Under the pieces are notes generated by a model. It did not search any database. It saw nothing but the letters and a program-made list of their open reading frames with translations, and was not told the DNA's origin. Made by a program: the position numbers and the translations under genes. From the NCBI GenBank assembly GCA_963706515.1, contig CAVPMW010000007.1, positions 248,001-312,000 of the forward strand: a stretch of 64,000 nucleotides of DNA. The letters are read 5' to 3'. Shown piece after piece: positions 46,798-56,245 of this stretch; position 1 is the first letter of the stretch; the number at the start of each line of letters is the position of its first letter. The stretch comes from CAVPMW01 sp963706515. GTDB lineage: Bacteria > Chloroflexota > Anaerolineae > Anaerolineales > UBA4823.

Positions 46798-47590
46798 TCA
46801 ATAACCTATCTTTCCACCCGGATGCCTTTCGAGGACTCGCGGGTCGTACATCGGCAGGAGAATATCCGCTTCTCGGCCTATGCGCGCATACGCTTCGAGG
46901 GCTTCGTACATATTTTCATTGATGCCCAGCAAACGCCCTTCGGTGACATGTTCGTAACGAAACATGCAATCTGAAAAGATGACCACCCCGGCCTTGGTCT
47001 GGATTTTGACGGCAAGTGAGCTGCGGTGGTGGACGCCTGTCCAGAAGACATCGATTCCCGGCAGGATATTCTGCTCGTTTTTGAGCATGTTCATGCGTTC
47101 CCAGGCTTCCCCAAATACGTAATTCACCAGGCGGGGTGGAATGCAAGCCGGCAGATAATCGTGAGGGTGCGGTTTGTAACGCGGAGCAAATAAGTCAGCC
47201 CAGCCTTCACGATTTACGTAGATCTGCGCTTTTGGGAATTTGTCCAACCCGCCCAGCGCGTACGGCTGCAATGGGGTGACGATCAAATGCTGAACCTCAT
47301 CCGGCTTCACCCCCGCAGCAGCCAAACGATTCTCGATATAATCCTCTTCGTTAACTACAAGCTGGTGGCGGTAATTCGTCCCTGCCCCCCAGCGCTTATT
47401 CAGCCAGGGCAGGTAGTCGAGCGGAACGCCGCAGTTCACCAATAGAATGTGGCTCCCGCTGCGGACCAGCAGGGCATAAACGTTTAAGGTTTCCCACTGG
47501 TCGTCGCCGAAATTCGACATCCAGTAGATCTCAGCTCCGGGAGTCTTCGGGAAATTGTCCTACCTTTAGAACATCCAGTGTATATTCCAT
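46798..47590 (-). CDS. Metallo-beta-lactamase-fold protein lacking the HxHxDH motif (frameshift)
   Basis: The ATG at 47590 gives MEYTLDVLKVGQFPEDS; one indel near 47540 leads to GAEIYWMSNFGDDQWETLNV, and the rest is open. It resembles the N-acyl-homoserine-lactonase-like branch. Where the family has THxHxDHxGGL, this protein has LIVTPLQPYALGGLDKFPKA: the three His and the Asp are gone. Later ligand positions are partly kept (GVHHRSSLAV, FSDCMF), and MYDPRVLERHPGG stands where GHDP is usual. Hydrolytic activity with the usual two metals is therefore unlikely. About 264 residues; part of the long minus-strand operon. Confidence 0.8.
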
Positions 47591-47634
47591 CGATCAATCC
47601 TCTTCCATACCTGAAGGCTCCCTGCTTCTATATT

Positions 47635-48510
47635 TCACTTCAACAGGGCTTCCGGCGCATCTAAGACAGACCGGAGATCTTTCAGGAACAGCGCCCCTGC
47701 CAGCCCATCTGCGATCCGATGGTCCACAGCCAGAGTCGCACGCAGAGTCGGGCGAACTACAACTTGTCCCCCTACCCCGGCTGGGCGCTCGACGATGGCT
47801 CCAGCTGCCAGGATTGCGCTCTGCCCAGGATTGATGATGGGTGAGAAATTGTCAATCCCGTACATCCCCAGATTGGTGAAGGTAAAGGTTCCACCAGAGA
47901 TGTCCTGAGGCGAAAGCTTACGCTGCTGGGCTTTGCTTACCAGGGAATGGCACGCCTGGGCAATTTCCCCCAGGGTCATCCGGTCGGCACGCCGGACAAC
48001 CCCTGCCACCAGACCCCATTCTCCGGAAATAGCTACACCTAAATTGATTTCCTCGTACAGCTTGATATCTGTATCACTGTGGTAGGCTGCGTTTAATAAG
48101 GGATGCCCAGGCAAGGTAAGCGCCAGCGCTTTGAGCAGAAAATCGGTATAGGTCAGGCGCAGGCCAAATTTACCATCGTAATCTTCGAGCAGTCTTGCAC
48201 GAAGCTCTACCAGGGCGGCGACGTCCAGCTCCACGTTCAAATAAAAATGGGGGATCGTCCGAAAGCTTTCGCTCATCCGCACGGCGACTACCCTGCGTCC
48301 CGAGCTGAGGGTCTGCAGCTTGTAAGGCACGTCGCTCTGGGAGACTGCGGGCTGAGACCCTTGATTGCGTGCTTCCAAAGCCGCCAGAATATCTGCTTCA
48401 ACGATGCGCCCCTGGGGTCCGCTGCCCTGGACGGTGGAGACCTCTATGCCCTTCTCCTCTGCGAGCTTTCTGGCGAGCGGAGAGATTTTTATGATGCCGG
48501 TGGGATTCAC
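47635..48510 (-). CDS. E2 acyltransferase core with peripheral-subunit-binding domain
   Basis: 291 residues from a GTG at 48510. A peripheral-subunit-binding domain (ISPLARKLAEEKGIEVSTVQ to GRIVEADILAALEA) is followed by the catalytic domain with LSPQDISGGTFTFTNLGMYG and the active-site motif DHRIADGLAGALFLKDL. The start overlaps the stop of the lipoyl-domain gene (GTGA). Either this is a true two-gene E2 or a single gene split by one indel; many neighbours have indels, so the second is likelier. It is a different paralogue from the E2 at 39944. Confidence 0.88.
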   Translation of the reverse strand: MNPTGIIKISPLARKLAEEKGIEVSTVQGSGPQGRIVEADILAALEARNQGSQPAVSQSDVPYKLQTLSSGRRVVAVRMSESFRTIPHFYLNVELDVAALVELRARLLEDYDGKFGLRLTYTDFLLKALALTLPGHPLLNAAYHSDTDIKLYEEINLGVAISGEWGLVAGVVRRADRMTLGEIAQACHSLVSKAQQRKLSPQDISGGTFTFTNLGMYGIDNFSPIINPGQSAILAAGAIVERPAGVGGQVVVRPTLRATLAVDHRIADGLAGALFLKDLRSVLDAPEALLK

Positions 48511-48839
48511 TGCGCGAGGGAACCGTTCTTAATACTCGCATCCATCGATTCCGGCGAGGTGGGTGCCGGGGGAGTTTTTGTTTTCTGCGGGATTGCCTCC
48601 CCAGGGCTGCCTATGTAAGCGATCACCTCTCCCAGGGGTACAGTAGCTCCTACAGGGACAACAATTTTTAGAAGGGTGCCGTCAGCAGGGGCATCCACAT
48701 CGATAGCGACCTTGTCAGTCTCGATAGAGAGCAAGGTTTCCCCAGCCCGGACAGCCTCCCCTTCGCCTTTCATCCAGTCGAGGATGGTGCCTTCCTCCAT
48801 GGTCAGCCCCAGTTTGGGCATAATGATTTCAGTTATCAT
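48507..48839 (-). CDS. Lipoyl-domain protein (N-terminal part of E2)
   Basis: 110 residues: a complete biotinyl/lipoyl domain beginning MITEIIMPKLGLTMEEGTIL, with the modified lysine in IETDKVAIDVDAPADG, then a Pro/Thr-rich linker (KTKTPPAPTSPESMDAS). It ends in the GTGA overlap with the E2 core. As read it is a free lipoyl carrier; as one gene with 47635-48510 it gives a normal E2 of about 400 residues. Confidence 0.85.
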   Translation of the reverse strand: MITEIIMPKLGLTMEEGTILDWMKGEGEAVRAGETLLSIETDKVAIDVDAPADGTLLKIVVPVGATVPLGEVIAYIGSPGEAIPQKTKTPPAPTSPESMDASIKNGSLAQ

Positions 48840-48882
48840 CCAAAACGCCTCATCAAATCTAGCACTGATGCAAACTTTTTAC

Positions 48883-49639
48883 TTATGCAATGAACAAACC
48901 ACCATTTAGATTGATCGTTGCCCCAGTAATAAAGCCAGCAGCATCTGATGCCAGGAACAAAGCCAGGCTGGCGATATCCTGTGGAGTCGCCAGCCTACCC
49001 ATTGGGATCTGCTGGATCAAGGACTGGCGGGTCTCCTCTCCCCATGCCTGGGTCAAGGCGGTATCCGCCGTCCCCGGGGAAATATTATTGGCAGTAGCTC
49101 TTGCTGGAGCCAGAATCCGGGCGAGTGTCCTGGTCAAGACCAGCAGACCACCCTTTGAAGCAGCATAATGTGCTCCTACAGCAATCCCCCCCGTTTGTCC
49201 GGCAAGTGAACCAATATTGATGATCCGTCCTTTATTACCTGCCTGGCGCAAATGAGCTAGGGCTGCCTGGCTGAACAGAAAAGGTCCGGTCAGGTTGACC
49301 GCAATCACCCAATTCCACTCTTCCAGGCTGATCTGTTCAAACTCTCGCAGCGGGGAGATGCCCGCATTGTTTACCAGAATGTGCAGAGCCTGGTAGTGAT
49401 CTATAGCCGCCTGTACGGCTTGCTGTACCTGGAGAGGGTCGGTTACGTCACACTTCACGGGCAATGCACTGACCGCCCTCGGCAGCAATCTCGCTGGCGG
49501 CACGTTCAGCGCTCCCGAGGTCGATGTCCACCAGAACGACCATTGCGCCGTTTTGTGCAAATTTGCGGGCGATTTCTTTACCGATCCCTGCGCCTGCACC
49601 CGTGACCAGCCCAACGCGGCCCTCGAGGCTTCCGCTCAT
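48883..49639 (-). CDS. Short-chain dehydrogenase/reductase 1 (frameshift)
   Basis: Starts MSGSLEGRVGLVTGAGAGIG (TGxxxGIG cofactor motif) and reads VLVDIDLGSAERAASEIAAE, where the Asp after the second strand favours NAD. An indel near 49450 leads to VKCDVTDPLQVQQAVQAAID, NNAG, and the active site with Ser in NIGSLAGQTGG and YAASKGG (Tyr/Lys). The C-terminal GFITGATINLNGG is typical. About 252 residues. It overlaps SDR 2 by four bases (ATGA). In a rhamnose operon, lactaldehyde or sugar oxidation/reduction is possible. Confidence 0.87.
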
Positions 49640-50393
49640 TGGAAGTTGACCACGATTCCGCCATCCACCACCAGTCGTGCGCCGGTGCAGTAGCCAGCCT
49701 CTTCGGAAGCGAAAAATAGAACCGGTCCAACCACATCTTCCGGATCTCCGATCCCTTTAATGGGTGTACGCTGGCGGAAGTATTCCCGCTTTTCAGGAGT
49801 CAGGTCTTCGCGGTTGATATCGGTCGCAATCGGGCCGGGACAGTACGGCATTGCAAGTAATGCCGTAGGCTCCCAAGGAGATTGCCATGGAAGCGATCAG
49901 CAGGTTGATGCCTGCTTTGCTGGCACAGTAATGGGCTTGCTGGGCACCTCCAACCATAGAGGATATCGAACCCACGCTGATGATCCGCCCATGGACGCCC
50001 CCTGGCGACCATGACTTTGGCAACCGCTTGCGAGCAAAGGAAGTTCCCCTTTAGGTTCACAGCCAACACCCGCTCCATAATTCCTCCGGCATGGTCAGAA
50101 AATCGTGGAAGGGGCAAATCCCGGCGTTGTTGACCAGCACGTCAACTGTGCCAAATTGCAGCCAAAGTCTGCTGGACCATCGCGTCTACTTCGGCTTTGC
50201 GGGAGACGTCTACATATATGTATTTACCTTTTCCCCTGCCGCATCGACCATTTGTGCGGTTTGCAGACCCCTGCTCTTCACGGATATCAGCGATCAACTA
50301 CGTGGGCGCCTTCCTGCCAAACCCCACAGCGATCGCCCGACCAATTCCGCCAGCTGAGCCGGTCACAATGACAACTTTTTCCTTAAATCGCAT
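49636..50393 (-). CDS. Short-chain dehydrogenase/reductase 2 (several frameshifts)
   Basis: Starts MRFKEKVVIVTGSAGGIGRA at 50393. Breaks near 50310, 50150-50200, 50000 and 49860 interrupt it, but the pieces are all recognisable: RVLAVNLKGNFLCSQAVAKV, IISVGSISSMVGGAQQAHYC with YCASKAG (catalytic Tyr/Lys), PGPIATDINREDLTPEKREY and YCTGARLVVDGG. About 252 residues in total. It is a paralogue of SDR 1, and the two genes overlap by four bases. Confidence 0.8.
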
Positions 50394-50497
50394 GCCCTAA
50401 CCTCCCACCAGGCGAATCGATCAGTAATTGTTCAGCGTCTTCAAGCGCAGCATTGCATGCCTACCTGTTGAGTTAATCCTGATCCTGTACCGAGCTG

Positions 50498-51779
50498 CTA
50501 AACCCGCCCGGATAAGACTTTCTCTTCATAAGTGCGTATCTCGTTCAGGTAGGCAATCCCCACAGGCACCCCTTTTTGCCAGCAGTAATAGTCCCATACT
50601 GCCCCAAAGGGCATCCCTTTTAGCTCTTCCAGCAGGCCAGCCGGGCGGTGTAATCCCCTTTAATTTCCATCTTCCGCAGCTGCTCAACCGGCTCCAGCAG
50701 CGCCAGCAGCAGCGCGCGCAGCATGTTGCGCGCGCCGATCACCCAGGCGGCGATGCGGTTGATGCTGGCGTCGAAGTAGTCCAGCCCGATGTGGACGCGG
50801 TCCAGGTAGTCGCCGCGCACGAGCTCCTGGGCAATGGCTGCAGGTCGTCGATCAGGATGACCACGTGATCGCTGTCCCAGCGCACGCCGCCGGCTGACGT
50901 GCAGCAGCACCTCGTCCACAAAGCTCAGCACCGCGGAGAGCTTGTCGGCGATGGCTTCGGTCGGGTGATAGTGGCCGGCATCCAGGGAGAGCAGACTTCT
51001 GCGGGTGACGGCGTAGCCCAGGTAGAACTCGTGCGAGCCGACCACGTAGCTTTCGGAGCCGATGCCGAACAGCTTGCCCTCGACCGCATCCAGGTTGTAG
51101 CTGCGGATCGACCTTCTCGGCGAAGATCGCGTCCAGCGATCTCTGAGCAAGCAGCTGCGCGGGGTCTTGCGATCGACGGCGATGTCCTTGAAGCCGTCGG
51201 GGATCCAGACGTTGGTGACGCAGGGGTGCCCAGCTGCTCGCCCAACGACTTCGCCGATCTTGCGGCAGGCGATGCAGTGCTCGATCCAGAACTTGCGGAT
51301 GCCCGCGTCGTAGCTGGCCAGGGTGAAGCCGTCGGCGGCCTTGGGGTGCGAGAAGAAGGTCGGGTTGAAGTCCAGCCCGTGCCGCTTGGCCTTCGCCCAC
51401 TCGATCCAGCCGGCGAAATGCTCGGGCTGCGATCGCGTCGCGCTCGACGGCTTGCCGCCGGTCTCCGCGTAGATGGCGTGCAGGTTCAGGCGGTGCTTGC
51501 CCGGGATCAGGCTGTAGGCCATGTCCAGGTCGCTGCGCAGCTCGTCGGCGGTGCGGGCCTTGCCGGGATAGTTGCCGGTGGCGCGCTAGGCCGCCGCCCA
51601 GCGCCTCGCCCGGTCGCCTCGAAGCCGCCCACGTCATCGCCCTGCCAGCAGTGCAGGCTTAGTGGTATTTTAGCCAGGGTATCCAATCCTCGGTCGCAAT
51701 CGACGCCCAATCCGGCATACTGTTCCCTGGCTAACGCGTATCCTTCACTTATTTTTTTATCAGAGGGTCCGCTTGTCAT
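50498..51779 (-). CDS. rhaA: L-rhamnose isomerase (frameshifts)
   Basis: The composite of about 427 codons follows E. coli-type RhaA from end to end. It starts MTSGPSDKKISEGYALAREQ with IPLSLHCWQGDDVGGFEATG, then LIPGKHRLNLHAIYAETGGK, GLDFNPTFFSHPKAADGFTL, NVWIPDGFKDIAVDRKTPR, GIGSESYVVGSHEFYLGYAV, SLDAGHYHPTEAIADKLSAV and DRVHIGLDYFDASINRIAAW. It ends GMPFGAVWDYYCWQKGVPVG with stop at 50498. At least five indels are needed. The metal/catalytic His, Asp and Glu segments (HWQGDD-like HCWQGDD, LDAGHYHPTE) are intact. It isomerises L-rhamnose to L-rhamnulose ahead of the kinase at 57793. Confidence 0.9.
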
Positions 51780-51811
51780 TGATACTCCTCGCAAACATCT
51801 GGAGCGGATAA

Positions 51812-51846
51812 GGTTATCGGCGAGTATGGTTTACTCGCCGATAACC
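51812..51846 (-). terminator. Perfect hairpin between the binding-protein gene and rhaA
   Basis: Fifteen-base arms GGTTATCGGCGAGTA and TACTCGCCGATAACC around a five-base loop. No T-run follows. In the middle of an operon such a stem often stabilises the upstream mRNA (here that of the binding protein) and lowers downstream expression. Confidence 0.6.
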
Positions 51847-51935
51847 TGGGTTAGTTCGAAAATCTCACATCGAACGGTCGGTCAGCGGTGGATCAGGCGA
51901 AATACCCAATTCCCGCTGGTCTAAATCCCAGAGTC

Positions 51936-54104
51936 TTACGGGTTAACCGCTTTATCGATGTTGTCCTTGTTGTAGATGGTGAACGGCCCCATCAGGACGC
52001 GCAGGCCGGCGTCGCGGGTCGGGTCCTTCGTGATGGTGTAGGTGCCCATCCGCCCGGCTTCGAACTGCTCGCCTTCCACGCCCTTGATGGCGCCGGTGGC
52101 GATCAGGTAGGTGAGGTAGTAGGTCAGGTAGCCCAGGTCGACGAAGCTCCACAGGGCGAACTCCGGCGCGCAGCCGTTCATGGTGTACGAGACCATCTCG
52201 GCGGGCAGGCCCAGCCCGCTGACCTTGACCTTGTCGCACAGCTCCTCGTCCTGCATCGCCTTGGCCGCCGCCGCAATGCCTACCGTCGTCGGCGCCATGA
52301 TCAGCTTCATGTCCGGATACTTGTCCACCAGCGCCAGCGCCTGCTTGTAGCTGTCTTCCGACTGGTCGTTGCCGTACACGATGTCCACCAGCTCCAGCTT
52401 CGCAGTACTTCGGGTCCTTGCAGCGCTTCCTTCATCGCCGCGATCCAGGCGTTCTGGTTGGCCGCATCCGGCGAGGCCGACAGCACGGCAAACTTGCCGC
52501 CATCCGCGCCCAGGATGTCCAGCGCCATGTCCGCCATCACCGTGCCGGTCTCCTTGAAGTCCACCTGCGCGACGAACACCTGCTCGCCCTCCGCCGACGG
52601 AATCGGCGAGTCCCAGGTCACGACGGTGATGCCCTTGTCGCGGGCTGCCTTGCGCCGCCGGCGCGATCTGGTCGCCGGCGTTGTTCGAGATCATGATGGC
52701 GTTCACGCCCTGGGTCGTGGCGTTGGTCACGATCTCGATCTGCCCGGCCACGCTGTTCTCCGGCGTCGGCCCGAGGTAATTGCAGCTTGCTCGGTGTTGC
52801 CCAGTTCCTTGGCTGCTTCTTCTGCGCCCTCGTGCGCCTGATCGAACACCGCGTTGCCCAGGAACTTGGGCAGCAGGACCATGTTCAGCGCTTTGGCCCG
52901 GCGTCGCGCTTTGCACCGGCGTAGCCGGCTGCGGGCAGCGTCGCGCCCGCCGACTGCCTTGTCGATGTTGTCCTTGTTGTAGATGCTGAACGGGCCCATC
53001 AGGACCCGCAGGCCTGCGTCGCGGGTCGGGTCTTTCGTGATGGTGTAGTCGCCCATCCGGCCGGCATCGAACTGCTCGCCTTCCTCGCCCTTCATGTGCG
53101 CCGGTGGCGATCAGGTAGGTGAGGTAGTAGGTCAGGTAGCCCAGGTCGATGAAGCTCCACAGCGCGAACTCCGGCGCACAGCCGTTCTTGGCGTACGACG
53201 ACCATCTCGGACGGCAGGCCCAGCCCGCGTGACCTTGACCTTGTCGCACAACTTCTCGTCCTGCATCGCCTTCGCCGCCGCCGCAATACCGACCGTCGTC
53301 GGCGCCATGATCAGCTTCATGTCCGGGTACTTGTCCACCAGCGCCAGCGCCTGCTTGTAGCTCTCTTCCGACTGGTCGTTGCCGTACACCATGTCCAGCA
53401 GCTCCAGCTTGGCGTACTTGGGATCCTTCAGCGCTTCCTTCATCGCCGCGATCCAGGCGTTCTGGTTGGCCGCATCCGGCGAGGCCGACAGCACGGCAAA
53501 CTTGCCGCCGTCTGCGCCCAGGATGTCCAGCGCCATGTCCGCCATCACCGTGCCGGTCTCCTTGAAGTCCACCTGCGCTACGAACACCTGCTCGCCTTCC
53601 GCCGACGGAATCGGCGAGTCCCAGGTCACGACGGTGATGCCCTTTATCGCGGGCGGCCTTGCGCCGCCGGCGCAATCTGGTCGCCGGCGTTGTTGGAGAT
53701 CATGATGGCGTTCACGCCCTGGGTCGTGGCGTTGGTCACGATCTCGATCTGCCCGGCCACGCTGTTCTCCGGCGTCGGGCCGAGGAATTGCAGCTTGCTC
53801 GGGTTGCTCCAGCTCCTGCGGCTTCTCCGCGCCCTGCGTGCGCCTGATCAAACACTGCATTGCCCAGGAATTTCGGCAGCAGCACCATGTTCAATGCTTT
53901 GCCGGGAGTGGCCTTAACTACTTCTCCCGAGGGGGCAGCAGCCTGCGTAGGCTCCGCCGGGGCTACGGTCGGTTGTGCAGGAGCCGATGTCGGCTGTGCG
54001 GGGGCTGAAGTCGGTGCAGGCGCTTGTGTTGGGGCAGCCTGCGGTGCACACGCCGAGAGCACGATCATCACTATTATCGAAAGTACAAGGATCTTTTTGA
54101 ACAT
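51936..54104 (-). CDS. Rhamnose-type sugar-binding lipoprotein, tandemly duplicated (frameshifts)
   Basis: Starts at 54104 with a lipoprotein signal (MFKKILVLSIIVMIVLSACA) and a Thr/Pro/Ala linker (APTQAPAPTSAPAQPT). The first binding-protein domain runs from KALNMVLLPKFLGNAVFDQA through NATTQGVNAIMISNNAGDQI, WDSPIPSAEGEQVFVAQVDF and DKYPDMKLIMAPTTVGIAAA to FSIYNKDNIDKAVGG. A second domain then begins again at KALNMVLLPKFLGNAVFDQA without a signal peptide and ends NIDKAVNP at 51936. Several indels in each copy. The family (periplasmic-binding protein 4, RhaS of rhizobia) delivers rhamnose to the ABC permeases encoded next. The true product is probably a single domain of about 340 residues; a real two-domain fusion is possible. 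Confidence 0.75.
51956..52893. repeat. Direct repeat unit 1 (binding-protein domain)
   Basis: About 938 bases matching 52963-53899 at an offset of 1006-1007 bases. By eye the match is high but not perfect, with scattered single-base and short indel differences. Confidence 0.85.
52963..53899. repeat. Direct repeat unit 2 (binding-protein domain)
   Basis: Second copy of the unit at 51956-52893, separated from it by about 70 bases that encode a linker-like stretch with no match to the signal-peptide region. Confidence 0.85.
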
Positions 54105-54177
54105 CTCTGTTCTCCTTCTTGCAGATATACGTTATGCAAACACTCATACGGTTATTTTTCGAACAATTATTTATCGG

Positions 54178-55190
54178 CTAACCTCCTTCCTGTTCTTCTC
54201 CTTCTCGAACGATTTGCAGACGACGCCGGCGGTTCCATGCACCTCGAACCTCCCTGGCAATGTTGGGCACCAGCACAGACAGGATTAACAGAGCTCCGAT
54301 CACACCTGTCTGAGTCTCACCAGTAATATTTAGCAGGCCCATACCATTGCGCACGTTCAGGATAATCAGGATCGCCAGAAGCACCCCATATAGCGGTCCC
54401 TGTCCCGCCGAAAATGCTGACCCCACCCAGTAAAACCATGGTAATCGCATCCAATTCCGTACCCTGGGCGGTATCACCACGCATCGAGCCGAGCCGCGTG
54501 GCTAAGAGCAAACCAGCCATCGCGGCAATGGCACCGGAGCAGATAAACAGCACCATCTTTAACCCGCCGTACATTCACACCGGAATAGCGGGCTACCTCG
54601 CGGTTATTACCAATTACATAAATATGACGACCCGAGCCAGACCACTGGAGGATGATGAGCGCAATCACGAATAATATTACAAAGATGACCATCGAAAGCG
54701 GAAATGGCCCGATCAAAGGTTCCTGGCCCAACCGGTCAAACCAGGCAGGGAAATTTCCCACAGAGCGGTTTTCCAGGAGGACATGTGCCAGGCCTCGGAA
54801 ACCAATCAATCCGGCAAGGGTTACCACCAGGGAGGACAATCCCACGTAGGAAACCATGAACCCGTTGAAGATACCTGTTAACACGCCCGTGAACAACCCG
54901 GCTAAGACGCACATCCCAAATGGGAAATGTCTTTCCCACAACAATGCCATCACACAACCCGCTAAACCCATCACGGAACCGACCGAGAGGTCGATCTCAG
55001 CATTGATGATGATAAAAGCCATCATCAGTGCAACAATGATTTTTTCGATATGCAGCTCGAACAGGTTTATCTGGTTTTCAAGCAGAAGATAATGAGGCGT
55101 GGAGAAGGAGTTGAAAGCTATGACAGCGATCAAGATCAGCAGCAAAAAGCCTTCCCAGCTTTTGAGCCTTTGGACGATTTTATGGAACAT
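54178..55190 (-). CDS. Rhamnose-type ABC transporter permease 2 (frameshifts)
   Basis: The ATG at 55190 gives MFHKIVQRLKSWEGFLLLIL. The BPD_transp_2 motifs are IDLSVGSVMGLAGCVMALLW, GIFNGFMVSYVGLSSLVVTL and NNREVARYSGVNVRR. The frame changes near 54570 (then VLFICSGAIAAMAGLLLATR, QGTELDAITMVLLGGVSIFG) and near 54400 (YGVLLAILIILNVRNGMGLL), ending 54178. About 337 residues with eight or more hydrophobic segments. It overlaps the other permease by 11 bases. The two make a heterodimeric channel with the RbsA-like ATPase. Confidence 0.87.
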
Positions 55191-56245
55191 GGCTTTCGCT
55201 CTCCTTAACTTTCCATTCCTCATCTGTTGGCCTGATCTCCAGCCCACTACGCGTCCAGATATTACGCAAGCGGTTTACAACCACTGTGTCGATGGTGACT
55301 GCCAGCAGGATCAGCATGCCCAACAAGGCACTCACCCAAAAATCGCTGATCGCCGCCCAGCGCAGCAAGCTTTGTTGAAGGAGGTTGATCATTAACCGCA
55401 CCCAGCAATGCGCCAATCATCGTGCCAGTACCCCCATTCGTGCTCACTCCTCCAACGACCGCGGCGGCAATAACTTGTATCTCCAAACCCTGGGCGCCAG
55501 TGACAGTGAGATCGCCATACCTCACCATGAACATAAATCCAGCCAGGCCAGCCATCGCTCCACAAACGATATAAGCGGTCATCACAATCCGCTGGGATGG
55601 TAAGCCGCCAATCCGTGCCGCCTCGGGGTTCGAGCCAATCGCATATAACCGCCTACCCCAGGGGAGGTAAACAGTTGTAAGCTGAAAAAAGACAAATATG
55701 ATCAACCCGGCGGCGATCACCGGCCTGATATTGAACCCCCCTATGGTAAACAAGTTCATCTGCCCCAGATTAATCACCCATGGCGGTAGGTCATTGGTCA
55801 CCACAATTTTATTGCCTGGATAGGAGACCAAAATCGAGCGGAAAATTGCCAGGGTTCCTAAGGTGACAATGATCGAAGGCACCCGTCCGTACGAGACCAG
55901 TGTCCCATTGATCAAGCCTAAAAACGCACCCAGACCGATCGCGATCCCCAGAGCGAGCAAAGGAGCCATATCCGGATAAAAAGTAAGCTGTTTACCGACC
56001 AGGAAAGCGCTCAAGCCAACCACCGAACCGACCGAAAGATCATAATTGCGCGTGAGCAGGACCAGGGTTTCGCCGAGAGCGACAACAGCTACGATGGCTA
56101 CATCGCTCGTTACCCGATTAAAGATCCGCGGGCTGAAATATCCCGGAATGATCGAGCCGAAGAACATCAAGATGAGTACGATCAGGAAGACCAGACTAAG
56201 CTCGCGGAGCTGTTCCGGGCGAAAGTAGCGTCTAATGGTTTCCAT
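55180..56245 (-). CDS. Rhamnose-type ABC transporter permease 1 (frameshift)
   Basis: Starts METIRRYFRPEQLRELSLVF at 56245, overlapping the ATPase stop by one base (TAATG). Motifs: NYDLSVGSVVGLSAFLVGKQ, LINGTLVSYGRVPSIIVTLG, GSNPEAARIGGLPSQRIVMT and IAAAVVGGVSTNGGTGTMIG. The frame breaks near 55395 and resumes as MINLLQQSLLRWAAISDFWV to the end at 55180. About 355 residues. Confidence 0.9.

Noticed and set aside
50899..51924. Long open frame of 341 codons on the plus strand
   Set aside because: It lies opposite rhaA in the G/C-rich stretch, has low-complexity Arg/Ala/Val composition and no family features; rhaA pieces on the minus strand match the known enzyme throughout.
51936..53675. A 579-codon minus-strand frame that looks like one long protein
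   Set aside because: Parts of it read the binding-protein gene out of frame (Arg/Gly-rich stretches); only the composite across frames gives family sequence.
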